A stretch of DNA of 64,000 nt from Vicugna pacos (Eukaryota > Chordata > Mammalia > Artiodactyla > Camelidae). The stretch covers positions 108,602,257-108,666,256 of the forward strand of contig NC_132989.1 in assembly GCF_048564905.1 (NCBI RefSeq), given 5' to 3'. Position numbers and translations under genes: made by a program. The first letter of the stretch is position 1; each line of letters begins with the position of its first letter. Shown piece after piece: positions 1 through 13,000 of the stretch. The notes below the pieces were generated by a model that was not told the DNA's origin, did no database searches, and worked only from the letters and a program-made list of their open reading frames with translations.

Positions 1-887
1 TCTCAACACGAGTGACTTCTCATCTGTAGAGTGCCCCAGAGATGGATCGTCAAGGTTGAGTTAATATCCACAGAACAGTGTCAGTTGTCATTTTCCTGGA
101 GTGATTTATTTTTTAAGTGTTTCTGATGGAAGCAATGGATGAGGGTGTGGAGGCTGGGAACTGGATGAGCTGAAGGTCAGGGTGGCCCTCGAGGAGCCTG
201 GGGCTGACACCAGAAGTTCTGGGACATTTGGCCATAGCGCCTCTGAATCTTAAGATCACAGAGCTTTTGTTCCTGTGGGTCATATCTGTTGATGGTTACT
301 GCAGTAGACATTAAAACTGAGGTAGTTAAAAAAAACAAATTCACTTTAAAATAATCATAATAAACCCATTGCCTATATTAAAATGTCATTATTTATTTAA
401 AAGACTGTCTTTCAAAACATAATCAAAAAATCAGTGAGAAGAGTGACATTGTCTTTCATTTTTGTGAATTTTTAAAATGTCTGCTGTAACTGAGCAGCTG
501 GGTTCTGCTGCTTCTGCCTTCGATGTGTTGAGCTACCTCACATCATATAGCCCCTGGGAAACTTCAGTATATGGTGAGGGAATGAGAGTCAAAATGCAGA
601 TAGCATCTTAGTCTTACTATTGAAAGTAGTTATGACTCTGCAGACTTCTGACAGGGTCCTGGGGACCCTGCTTTGGGGTCTCTGGACCGTATTTGGTCCC
701 AGCACCAGATTCTCTAAGACTCGTTAGGGGAGTGAATAACCTACCAGTAGAGAATATGTCCTGGAAATCCTGCCTGCAGGACTTCGGAATTTCCTCTGCT
801 TGACCGTGTCGCTATGTGAAGTTGGCTTTGCACCCGTTCGGGGTCCCACGGCTGTGTGTTCACTTCAGCTTTGTCCTTCCTTCCCAG
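1..887 (+). other. MYO10: MYO10 intron, 3' part
   Basis: Intronic sequence running into the first exon of the window. It ends in the pyrimidine-rich acceptor ttgtccttccttcccag. I see no exon, RNA gene or clearly assignable repeat in it. Confidence 0.8.
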
Positions 888-1006
888 CCTTGGGCAGGTC
901 TGCAGAGTTACTTGGGCTGGACCCGGCACAGCTCACGGATGCCTTGACCCAGAGATCTATGTTCCTCCGCGGGGAGGAGATCCTGACGCCTCTCAACGTT
1001 CAGCAG
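888..1006 (+). CDS. MYO10: MYO10 motor exon, TEDS-site loop (residues about 354-393)
   Basis: Acceptor ttcccag, donor gtgcgc. The first two bases complete an Ala codon; then 39 codons read [20 protein letters not shown] and on to LTPLNVQQ, ending in phase 0. This is upper 50-kDa subdomain, including the surface loop that carries the TEDS-rule residue. Counting 16 residues back from the conserved D of DSLAM in the next exon lands on Glu in RGEE, so the acidic requirement for an active motor without phosphorylation is met. The exon is 119 bases. The donor gtgcgc is weaker than the gene's other donors. Confidence 0.96.
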
Positions 1007-4000
1007 GTGCGCACGTGTGTGGCCCTCAGAGTGACTATTAAAAACACTCCTGAATCTGCCGATCTGGGGCTTTGATTCGAATAAGTAACTACAGTGAACC
1101 ATTCGGATGAGTGGTTCATGGTGAAAATAAAGAAGACATGCACATTGAGGGGAACAGACAGAGCTGTTCTGTGGTCTTCTTAGGGACGATGGAGCAGAGT
1201 CTGTAAGAGGGTTGGATCTGATGGAGATTCCCCTGAGTCTGAGTCCTGACCCTTCCACTTACTGTATGCATATTTCTTGGGAAATTTATTTACTGTATCT
1301 CAGTTTCCTCCTCTGTAAGAGAAGGATAATTAGCATGCCTAATTCATTGGATTCTTATAAGGATGATGATAAAAAGAATGGGCGTTCTTGCTCTCCCATC
1401 TTTAAAATAAGGTGCTTTCATTTTGCACTCTAACTGAAGAGTTACTTACTTTTATTACCCAATTACAATTTCGGAAAAAAAATGTACTAAGTACTTAATG
1501 ATGGATGCAGAGTAAGGATTAAATAAGAATTAGCTATTTGGTAATTATTCTGAATGAAAGCAACGCTACAGTGTGTTGTTTTTCTTATTTTTGCCTCTAC
1601 TGCTGCCTTGAGCCGGTTATATGTGCTAGCCCATCTAGTGTTTCTTGGCTGGATAAGTAAAATTGCTAACCATACCCTGAAGAAAACTTCCATGTGTACA
1701 AAGTAGTCTATGAGAGGAAGATAAGGAGCAGGGTCAGGTCTTAATTACTGTTTTCAACCTGATAGAATTTGTAGCTGTGTATAGTGGTTCAGATTCTTTC
1801 TTGTAACTCAAGATGTAAAGCTGAATTTGAAAGCCTGACACTTAGAGGGACTCTTGATGAACCCTGCTGAGAGGTCAGTAAGCAAGCTCCAGGTCACCCT
1901 TTCTTGAGACAGCTGGGTTTTCCTGGATGGCGTTGATTGACTGAACATCGGGCGCGCGGCTGTCAAGCAGGCGTGTCTCCCGGGCGGGCGGGGCAGGGCT
2001 GGGCTTCCCGCCTGGGCTGAGAGTGGCCATCTGGGAGCCGTGACCTGGGGTCCACTCCCCGCAGGCGGTGGACAGCAGAGACTCCTTGGCCATGGCTCTT
2101 TACGCCCGCTGCTTCGAGTGGGTGATCAAGAAGATCAACAGTAGGATCAAGGGCAAGGATGACTTCAAGTCTATCGGCATCCTCGACATCTTCGGATTCG
2201 AAAACTTTGAGGTATGCTTCTGAAGAGTGGGGGAATCTTAAACAAATCTCTTTAAATAAATATTGATATTTTTCTCTGCAGATTTTTTGACGCCTTTTCT
2301 TGACCTTTAGATGAAATAATGAGGGTACTAACGATATTTGTTGGATGGTTTCCCCACTTAGGTTAATCACTTTGAGCAGTTCAATATAAACTATGCAAAT
2401 GAGAAACTTCAGGAATATTTCAACAAGCATATTTTTTCTTTAGAACAACTGGAATATAACAGGTAAGTACTTACCGAATTGCATTTCCAAAAATTTTTTA
2501 GAGGGGTGGGTATAGCTCAGTGGTAGGGAGCATGTTAGCATGCACGAGGTTTTGGGTTCAATCCCCAGCACCTCCATTAAAAAAATTAATTTTTTTTAAC
2601 CAACCACTAAATTGGATAATTTTAAAGCTATATTTTACTGCAATTTGGCCTTTTTTAAATCTTTCTACAGAGAAGGCTTAGTGTGGGAAGATATTGACTG
2701 GATTGACAATGGAGAATGCCTGGACTTGATTGAGAAGGTAATACACTGTTGGAGAATTGTTAACAGTCCCAGGGGTGTCCAGCTGGGCTGATTCATGTTT
2801 ATGGGAACAAAATAGCTTGTACGAACACGCACATCAAAGATGTGAATGTTTAGAACACAATGGACCATTTGGAAACATAAATGTGAATGTGCAAGGATGA
2901 ATTTAAATACTTGGCTGCTTCAAACCCCATTGTCTCATTGAAGCCAGTATTTTAAGAGTCAATGGTGGCTTCGCGTAGCATCAAGAGCTTTGCAGTACCA
3001 AGAATAGATTGGCCAGTTGTAAAACTTTTGTCCACCAGGTTGCAGTGTGTTCAGTTTTTTTAATATGGAATTAATTGAATTCTTTTATGGTGTATCACTA
3101 TGAATTTTTCAATCCAAGAAATTCTTTGATAGATAGTAGAAAGGAAAGGAGTTGTGAAATTATTTAGAGGCAGACATTCAACGTTTAATTCACATTTAAC
3201 CTTTTTCCTCTCTTCCAGAAACTTGGTCTCCTAGCTCTTATCAATGAAGAAAGCCATTTTCCTCAAGCCACGGATGGCACCTTATTGGAGAAGTTACACA
3301 CCCAACATGCTGTATGTCAAAACCTGCCCTTTCCTCATGGTGTCTGAGCGGCAGATCTGCGGTCTAAGATGATGTGCACTTATTTCAGTGCTTCTGGCCC
3401 CACTCTGCCTCCCACATTGAATTTTTTTCCTCAGACGAAAGCGCTTCACCAATTGATAGAGCTAAATTCAAATGAGCCAAAGGCATAGATTTGGGGCCAC
3501 TTCTCAGAATATGCCCAAGTTTAGTTTGAGTATAAAATTTGACATTTTTAGCCTAGTGTACTGACAACAGACCAGAGTTACATGGTCTTGATGAAGTGCA
3601 TCGCAGGATGTGTCCTCAACCTCTGAAACTCAGCAGGTTTTGAAATTGTTTTCACTGTCAGTGATAGTTAATTTTCTCTGGAAATCAATGGAAATCATCT
3701 GTGAGTGAAATTAGGCATTTGTATTTGTTGGGGTTTTTTTTGCTATTGTTGTTCATTTTGTTGGGGGGGCAGATAATTAGGTTTTTATTTAATTACTTAT
3801 TTTTAATGGAGGTACTGGGGATTGAACCCCCTTGTGCATACTAGACATGAACTCTACAGCTAAGCTGTATCCTCCCCTGTATTTGTTTTTTATTAGAATA
3901 ACCACTTTTACGTGAAGCCCAGAGTTGCAGTCAACAATTTTGGAGTGAAACACTACGCTGGAGAGGTAACTTCGTAATCAAGATCCTTGCTAATATTTGC

Positions 4001-7000
4001 CCATTTGATATTTAGAGAAATAGTAATTTCAGAAGTCAATCATAAAAATGCTGAACTAATGCCTTTTCATGGTCCTGCCTTTTAAAGGAGTTGCTCATTG
4101 TCTGAAATGCTTTTTTTTTTTTTTATCAGTTCTGCCTTCTCTCATTTATTTTCCAAAACCAGGTTCAGTATGATGTGCGGGGCATCTTGGAGAAGAACAG
4201 AGATACCTTCAGGGATGATCTTCTCAACTTGCTGAGAGAGAGCCGGTACGTCAGTCTCCTCCTGGAGATGTCAAACTAATATTTGTGCAAATGCTTTTAA
4301 TTCACGAATGTAGGAAAAAAATTAATATGGAAGCAGCTGGGTTCATTATCTTCTTCCTCAGGCAATATTTCATCAATAAAATGACCTGAGAGATAAAAGC
4401 TGATACTAGTGGTAGTGACTACTATTTTATGAGGAACGGCAAATCCATGAGTTAAATACTTGTATTAATCCCATTACACAGGTGAGAAAATGAAGACTTA
4501 GAGCAGTTAAGTGACTTGGCCAAGATCCCTCAGCTAGTTTTGATCTGGTCTGTTTGACTCAAGAACCTGAGATCTTAACCAGTATCACCTACTTTCTTCA
4601 GTGCAAGCTTAGAGCTAGGTTTCAAACTGATCTCAGTCTTGGGTTTGTAGCACCCATGTGTCTGTAGTGTTTGTGAGAGCTGTTGAGGGAGTTAAACAAG
4701 TACTGATTCAGCTAAAATTATAAATTACACGTTTATTTGTTCGTGAATTGAAAATCCACACTATTAAATGGATAATTAGGGAAAGCATGCAGAAACTTAC
4801 AATGATTAGTTTAGCTATTTGTATGTTTTAAACCAGGAGGCTTTTTAGTTTTAGGAAGTTTTGTGAGCAAGAAAGAGGGGGAAACAGTCCTCGCCTTACA
4901 GTTTTCAATACTTGTTTCAGATCCAGCATGAATCGATCACAAATTTTTAATAGTTATTAAAAAACTGTAATACTTTCAGAAATGGAAGTACCAGGTGGCC
5001 ACCCTGTCACTTGGAGAGCTGTGACCTGGGGCAAAGGGAACCCATCTGAAGTTTCAGCTTAGAACCATGGACTGGGCATGCTCCATCTTCCAGCTTGTCT
5101 TAAATAACTCTCCTACCTGAGAATTCCCTATTTACAACTTTGTCAGCTACGTTTATTCTTCAGATGAGTTTTCAGACCTGTTAAGATGGCGCTGTTTTTA
5201 AAACACCACATGTTATTCTCAAAGCAGATGAAAGTGGTACATTTAAGTCAAACCGGTGTCTTGAGGTTGAATGGAAGCATTTTGCTGTCGTGAAGACAGC
5301 CTGGAGACCAGTGAGATAGCGTTACACCGGCTGCCTCGGTCATCATGTCCGTTGGTTGTGAAACTGAGGTGAAGAACATTGTTCACAACATCCCCAGGTT
5401 TCTCTTTGCAGACAGAGAGGCTTGGGCTGTTCCCTGGCCCTGCTCCCTTCCCCCTTTGACGTCTGTGACAGTTTAAGTGGAACCACAGCTTTTCTCCCAA
5501 GTGCTCAGAGTGCAGAGAACATCAAAGAGGGAGAAGGAAAATGAGAACGGGCCGGGCGGGATGAGAGGTGACGGGAGGCATCGCCGCCTGGAGGATGGGC
5601 ATGCCAGGCGGTCTCCCCGCCTTTCCTGGCCCCAGCAAAGCCACCACAGTCCCTGTGTTATAGCCCATAGCATCTTCTATGCAGAGAAGACTGAAAGACG
5701 TTCTTGAGAAGCCTTTTATTCTGTTAGCAGTGGCAATAGGTTTTACAGAACTTTTTAATAATAAGAGCAAGTAACATCAGCATGTGGGAGGTACGGGGCA
5801 TCACGCTCAGCCTTTTGCCTGCATTTCTTCATTTCCTTCTCCCCCTAGGATTACGGGATAAATCCTAAAATTGCCCCCATTTTCCAGATGAAAAACAGGA
5901 CTAGAGGGTCAAGCATCCTAAGTTCCACAACTGGGACATGGAGGAGGCGGAATTTGGGCCTGATTGGCCTCGCTCTACAGTTAGCACCTTTCCATCTGTT
6001 ACCTGGTGGGATCCTGGCGACACTGAGATGCACAAGACAGACACCCGCCTTCTACAGGCGAGAAGCCGAGGCTGCAGAAGCTCCGGGAAGCCCAGCGGTC
6101 CTAGTGGCTTGTCACCTGGGGTCGCCTTTCTCCCGGTCCTCTTCTTTCTGCAACTCTAGTGCCCCGAAGGCCGTCCCATCTGTTTTCTGTGCCCAAAGCC
6201 CGTTGGCAGTGGTTGGTTTGAAATCTTTGGAAGCTGTCTTAGCTCTTCCAGGCCTGGTGTATTGTTTTCAGTGGGGAAATGCGTTGCAATTGCAGTAATC
6301 CTGCACCTGATAATTGGGTGTGTGCCTCTCATGGTCCCTCTCCTCTCTGCTCACTCACACAGATTTGACTTCATCTACGACCTATTTGAACATGTTTCAA
6401 GCCGCAATAACCAGGATACCTTGAAATGTGGAAGCAAACATCGACGGCCCACAGTCAGCTCACAGTTCAAGGTGAGTCTGCGCTGCTGGCCTGGAGGAAT
6501 CAATCTTTGTTGTGATTTTAAGAATTGAAAATAGAAATTGGGTTTATGTGAGGTCTATGGAGGTGTATATTTAATTTTTTTCCTCTCCTTTTAAATCAGA
6601 CAGTGCTTTAGAAGGAAAATATACTTTTTATTTCTGAGACAGGTAAAAAGATGTACTTTTTTTTTTTGTCTTGTTAGAAATACATAGCTACTTATTTTAA
6701 GCTTATAAAATGGTAATTCTCAAGAAGGACTGTTGGGTCATTTGGAATTGCTCTGATTTGTATTTAAAGACTTGTGAATATAAAGTATTTCTTCCAGTGT
6801 CTGAATTTTTAAAACTTTTCTCATGTATGTTTACAGTATCATAACCAAGTGCATGGTTAAATCAGATCAGTGTCAGTTACCTTGTCCGGATGTCCAAAAT
6901 TCAGGGAAAATATGAGGACCATTCTTATTTGCATTTGAAATATGTGAACATTTTAGAAAGTTTAGAGGTAGAGCATATGAAAATGACTTCACTAACTGAC

Positions 7001-10000
7001 TTGTTCCGTTCTACCCCCAAATCCTAACATAATGGGCAATGGAGGAGTGTCAGTGGACACTTATTGATCTGCCCTCTGGGAGGCTCTCTTTCATTGAGTT
7101 ACTCAATGTTGGCTGCATTGGAGGTGGGGCTTCTGTGTGAGGTCTGTTGGACTGGTTGGCGATGAACCAGCCCCACACCCCACCACTGCTGACCTGGTGG
7201 CTCGTGTGGTAGGAAGGGCAGCTTTGACCCAGACAGGGTATGATAACAGCTGCCATTTCCTATGCACTCACCATGAGCTAGTCACTGGGCTGATCACTTT
7301 ATATACATTATCTCCTTCACTTCTCCCATAACCTTAGAAGTATATATTATTGTCCCCATTTTATACATGAGGAAGCTGAGGTTTAGAGAAATGCAGACTT
7401 GCTCAGTCCCTCTAAGGACTGGAGCTAGGATTTGAATTGAACCCAGGTCTGTCTGACTCTAAACCCTCGGCCCTTAATCATCCAGTAGAGGGTTGCGTTG
7501 TCTGTTTCTGGGTCAGTGTGGCCTGGAGTTGTCCTCGGAGGTTTTGTGGATGTTTGGGACTGGAAGTGGACCAGGAAGCAAGGAGATGGGAAAGTGGCAG
7601 GAGGCGGAGTCCTGAATCGGGAGCATGAGTCCTGTCCCTGAATAGACGGGGGCCGGCTGACGGGACACCTTGTATGAACTGAAATGGGTCCCAGAATATG
7701 AAGGGTCATGAATTCCAGGACATTTTGTCATCTGAGAGATCCTAAAGCTTCCTAAACAGAGAAGTAACTAATCAGTGTAGTACTGAAGACAACCTCATTT
7801 CTTCAGCAACAAAACTGTAAGAAGGAAAAAAGAGAAAGATGGAGATGGAGGGAAAACCAGGGAATTAAGAGAGACTTAAAAGTGGGGGGGGGGTTAGCTA
7901 AGTGGTAGAGCACATGCTTAGCATTCACGAGGCCCTGGGTTCAATCCCCAGTACCTCCACTAAAAGTAAATAAATAAACCTAATTACCCACTCGCCCCCC
8001 AAAAAAACAAAAACAAGAGAGACTTAGAAGACATATCAACCCACTGCACTACCTAGACCTTACTTGCAATCTGATTTCAAAGAAGCAGCCATTGACAGAT
8101 CGTGAAATTTGAGACGGTGGAGTATTTTAATAAGAAACGGGATAGTTGCACCTTTTCATGTTGATACTGAGAAATTCATGTTAAATCTTTTTAGGAAAGA
8201 TATTGTGGTTACCTATGTGTGCTTTAAAGTCTTTAGACTTTGATAATACATACTGAAAAATTGAGGGATGAAGTAATACTACGTCTGGGATTTGCTTTTC
8301 TGCAAAAAGAGGGCGTGGTCTGTACAGGGACAGAGATCAGATGAAATGAGGTTAGCCGGGGGCTGATGCTGATGCTGGCTCCTCATTACATGCTCAGTCT
8401 GCTTTGGTAAATGTTAAAAATTCTTCACAATTAAAAACAAGTTAAAAAAAAAACAAATGAGACAGCAGTATGGTGGAAGATTAAGCTGCCTGGTGGTTTG
8501 AAGATGGTGAGTGAGAGATGGTGGCTCAAAAACCAGTGAAGTACTGGTATAAACTGTCATTTTGATGGAAATAATTAGGAAGAACAACAACTCTGGTGGG
8601 AGAATGGATGCTTCTCAGGTTTTCTGTACTAAACACTGAAATATCCCAGGGTTGTTGTTTTTTTTTTGCTGGTTAACAGAATAGTTTTGTTTTTTTAAGG
8701 GTACTGTGTCAAGGAATTAAGTGAGTTTTGTGTATGTGAAATAGCTTCTGTGACGATGATACCTTTAGTTTATATTAGAATGACAGGATTAAAAATAAAA
8801 TCTCTATTATTCCTCAGATTTGTGTTGTTTTCTTTTTGCTTATTTCTGATAAGTGCTTAGGGTGCCGAGAAATTTAAAGACATCATAAGAGACTAAATCA
8901 ACATACACTTTTTCCTTTCTAATAGGACTCCCTTCATTCCTTGATGGCAACGCTAAGCTCCTCTAATCCTTTCTTTGTTCGCTGTATCAAGCCAAACATG
9001 CAGAAGGTAAGATGTACTGCAGTTCTAGACTCAGGCTGTGTCTTTGGGGACACTGTCTCCTGAGCTAGTTGCTCACAGATTTGGCTTCTCCAAAATCCTT
9101 GCATTATAGGTGGTTGGAAATGTATATGACATTATTATAGTGTAACATTCAGTGGGAAAGAATCCCTTTGTCTTTTGAGCCTACTTGTCTGATTTTGAAT
9201 GACGCCATTCCATGTTAGAAAAATCTATTTTAAAAGGAAACATTGTGAAACCTTTGCTTTTTTTTTTTTTTTTTCTTTAAGTATTGGTTTGAAATCTTGG
9301 GCAGGCTCCAGAATGTGCTATCTACCTTTTTAGAAGAAATGGTTGGTGTGCTTTTTCTTGTGGTTGATTTTTTTTTCATTTTCTTTTCTTTTGCTTTATT
9401 GTTAAACATGACAAAGAGTCTGTATTTTAAGAGGTAATAATGGCTTTTAAGGACTTGGGTGAGCTGATGGTAACCAATTAGAAGGCTCCTGTCATCGCAA
9501 GTTCTTGTGTCTACGCTCTTGTTCTAGCTCTTGAATGCCGTATCCGGATCAGAAACAATGTGATTTTATATGTTTTATAATATTTATTCTTCTCAACAAA
9601 GAAAATGGAGTGTGAGATATAGGTAGCTGCTGAATCTAATGCTAAATGGGCAGCTTGCCTTGAAGTGCTGTTAATTTTAGTTTTTTTATCATGATTTGGC
9701 CAACATCTGCTCTCAGTAATCCCTATGAAGAGCAGAAAAGTCCCCACAAGGTAGGAATATCAAGAGCCCCTGGTGTGGAAGAACTGGAAGCCGTCCTCAT
9801 AAGGATTCAGATAAAGGAACCTGACCTCATGTGATGTTTGGTGATGCTGCAGTCGAAACCTTTGCCGATGCTAGATCTTATTTTCGTTTTGCTCACCAAT
9901 TCCCTTTGACTTTAATATTACAACGATTCCTCATTTGTAGTTTAAGGTGTTTATTTGTAAGAATCACAATTTTGAATTCTGTCTTCTTGGAAGGCAAAAC

Positions 10001-13000
10001 TGCATTGAGTGGAGGATTTTCCGTTCAGTTGGTTGCCTTGCTCTGAGGTGTGCAGGTGAGAATTTGGCATATGGCTGAGACTACAGAAGATCTGTGATGA
10101 CTTAATGTGCATCAGTTCTGTAGTTTCAATAGTAACTCATCTTTCCCTTTTTTCAGATTTTTAGTAAAATGTTTCAGGTTGTCACCAAAAAAGGCAACTT
10201 AACAATACATAGTTTTGTTTTGTTTTTTTTTTTGACATAACGTAGGAAATTAACAGTTAAAACAATACCATGTCCCACATCAGCTGGTTTATATCCACCT
10301 GCCGTGCTTTATAAAACCACACTGGGCGGTATGGACAAGATAAATACATGGGCTCTGCAATTTGAGTCCCCACTCATAGGAGCTGCTTAATGTGCATGTT
10401 TTTCCCCAGTTGAAGGTCTTCGGCATTGAGATGCATCTTACAGCTTTTGGCAAACCACAGTTTAATTGGGAGCTTTTCCTCACTTCTTAGTGGTGTAATA
10501 ATTGTGCAGTTTTACAGCCGTTGGCATCTTATATTCAATGAAATAGCGGGGGCGGGGGTGTCACCTGCCAAGCCAGAGCTTATTTATAAGGATAGAATTT
10601 TTAATTTTAAAAACTCAGTCCTCCGTGTGTATTTTTTCTTTCTTGGGTGACATTGAGTTTATTTTCCCTTTAAATTGCCGTCACTTTTGAAGTGAGGCCT
10701 ATGTGAAAACACAGAACATTGAAGAAATTACCTCTTTTTGATGTTTATTTTTCCTTGCTGGGATTTGATTGTGCCTAATTGCTTTGGTGTTGGCATTTTA
10801 AAAAATGAGCCGACCCAACCTCAAGGTTCCATTTCTCTTGGCTCATAGCCCTTGCCACCTCCTGACCAGTGTCAGGCACTAATAACACCATGAGATGGGC
10901 CATAGAAGACTTTGAAAAAACATCTCGGTAGCCTTTAAAGACACCTGGCAAGTCAGACATGAGAACCAACTTGTCTGAGGCCTAAGATGTAGGTGTGACA
11001 GTAAGTGTGAAGGAGCTAATTAGGCTGTGGAAATAGAAAATTATGACTCACTTAGCATTCATTTGGTTCCACTGAAAACACTGGAGTGTTACTGGTGATA
11101 GTATAGGAAGTGTATGCAAACAACCCTCATTTGGAGTTCCTTACGAATTTTCTTTTGTCCAGAGATAGATGCTTCTGGGAATTTCACAGGGAAGGTCTTG
11201 CTTGCCTTTGCCCAGGGATGGGGAAGGTGTATTTCCAGCCTGGAAGGGTGAGGCCATCTCCCCTTACTGCATACCTTTCCCATATCAGATGTTTATTATG
11301 GGAGCTTGAGAAGGTGCATTGAATACAAGTAGCTGGAGGCATTTTGTGCATCATTCAGGAACATGGGTCGTGGATTTGGGCAGATTCTAGAGGTTTCTTT
11401 TGGCAGTTCTGTGCCCAGAAAGGAATCGGAACAATGGCTGTACAGTCTGTGGCCTGAACAACTAAGGCCTTAGAAAAAGCAGAGCAGCTGTTCGGTGCTT
11501 TTAGGAGCCTACGCGGCACATCCCGGGCTCCCATGGTGGCCCGGCGAGCGTGCCCACGCAGCCCTATGGGCCCCAGGCTTATGTAGCACAGGCTGACTCC
11601 TTTCCTTTGGCAAGTGTGTGAAGCTCAGGATAGGCACCTGGGCCCAAAGCATTTAGAAATCCTTTTGTGGGAATCTTACGGGGCTTTGTTATTTGGGATT
11701 TTTATGTTTTGAAAAGCTGGTGGATGTAACTGAAATGCTGAAACAGCTAGATCAGTTCAACTATAATCATATGTGGGTTTTTTTTTCCTTTTGTGAATGA
11801 CTTGTAACTAATCTTGCGTGTTGCATAGAAGACATTTCATTAGCATTGCTGAGAAATCCTCCTGGCGCTGAGTTATGAAGGGAATAAAAGCATAGCTCTT
11901 GGAAGGGGCTAGTCTGAGCCAGCGCTTTGCCTCAGGTACCACGGAGGGATGTACTTCTCCCCTCAGCTTAGAGTTCTCGGTTTACAAAGGGCAGAATTCT
12001 CTATCAGACGTGCTGAGTTGGTGGTGTGGCCCCTTGGCTTCGTCCTAGTGTGATTTGCTCAGGCAGTGGTAGTTGCTGGCCAGGAGTGCCCAGACCAACC
12101 CCAGGAGATTCCTGTATCAAAGAAAACCTGCTTCACCTCATTAGAATTTCTCCCCAAGGGTGTCCCGTGGCCCGGATCCTTGCCTTCCCTCCCTGCCTGG
12201 TGTTTTAAATACGTTCTTGTCAGAAAAGTCGGTCATTAACATTCCTCAGAAAAACCCTGAGGGAGGTGCGGGACAGAATTAAAAAAGGAAACAGATGGTA
12301 AATATCAGGACACCCTTCCCTTCCCGGGTGTGAGAACTGGTTGTCTGTGGTCTCAGCCCCTAACGTGAGGCCAGGCCCACCTCCTACAGAAGCTGCAGGA
12401 AATGTATTTCCTACCTTGAATTTTTTGTCCTGTTTTGTTCTTCCTGAATCTTTTCCCGTCTCATTTTCTTCACCTTATTTTTCAGGAGCCTTACTGAACT
12501 TGATCCCAGTGACCCTTTACATTTCTCTTTAGGCTTTGGTTTCTCTACGCTGATCCCATTTTCTGAATAAAGTAATTCCACAAACATGGGTGACCTTGAC
12601 CTTGGCCAAGTACAACCTTGATGGGCCTGCCTCTTCCATCTTTGCGCCCTGCTGCGTAGCTCAGCGTCCAGGCTGTCCCATGTGCTCAGTAAATGTCAAA
12701 TTGAACTGCTCATCAAGGAACACTGTGATGTTTATGGTGTGTGCGTGCTTGACTTTGCCAAAAATGGAGACTTAAGTGCTGTCTTTAATTCTGCTACAGG
12801 TTCCATCCTAGTTGGTTTGTTTTACTTTTGGCCTGTTTTTCGCTTCTGGATCACCTTCAGTTTGCCTAGTTGGAGAAGTTACCCTCGGGATACACCAATA
12901 GGTCAATATTAGGATGATGTCCTTACTATGATCCAGTCTTTCTGTGTTGATGCGTTACTTCTCTTGGTCTCCCTCTCCCAGCTGACCCCCTCAGACACGG

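Larger units (their letters stand above)
4246..6362 (+). other. MYO10: MYO10 intron with MIR copies
   Basis: About 2.1 kb. MIR-type copies on the minus strand are seen near 4430-4590, 5800-5960 and 5985-6130. The remainder shows no exon or assignable repeat. The long open frames in 5470-6300 have no myosin or other recognisable protein similarity. Confidence 0.7.
6472..8925 (+). other. MYO10: MYO10 intron with MIR and camelid SINE
   Basis: About 2.45 kb. It contains a minus-strand MIR copy (about 7240-7470) and a plus-strand camelid SINE (7879-8014). The remaining AT-rich sequence has no recognised feature. Confidence 0.75.

Noticed and set aside
1945-2015. CpG-rich patch as a CpG-island promoter
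   Set aside because: Only about 70 bases long and directly beside a GC-rich exon. It is too short for a CpG island and has no other promoter motif.
2501-2598. A tRNA-Ala gene suggested by A and B boxes
   Set aside because: The anticodon arm and acceptor stem are not maintained, there is an A-rich tail, and similar copies recur across the window. It is a tRNA-derived SINE.
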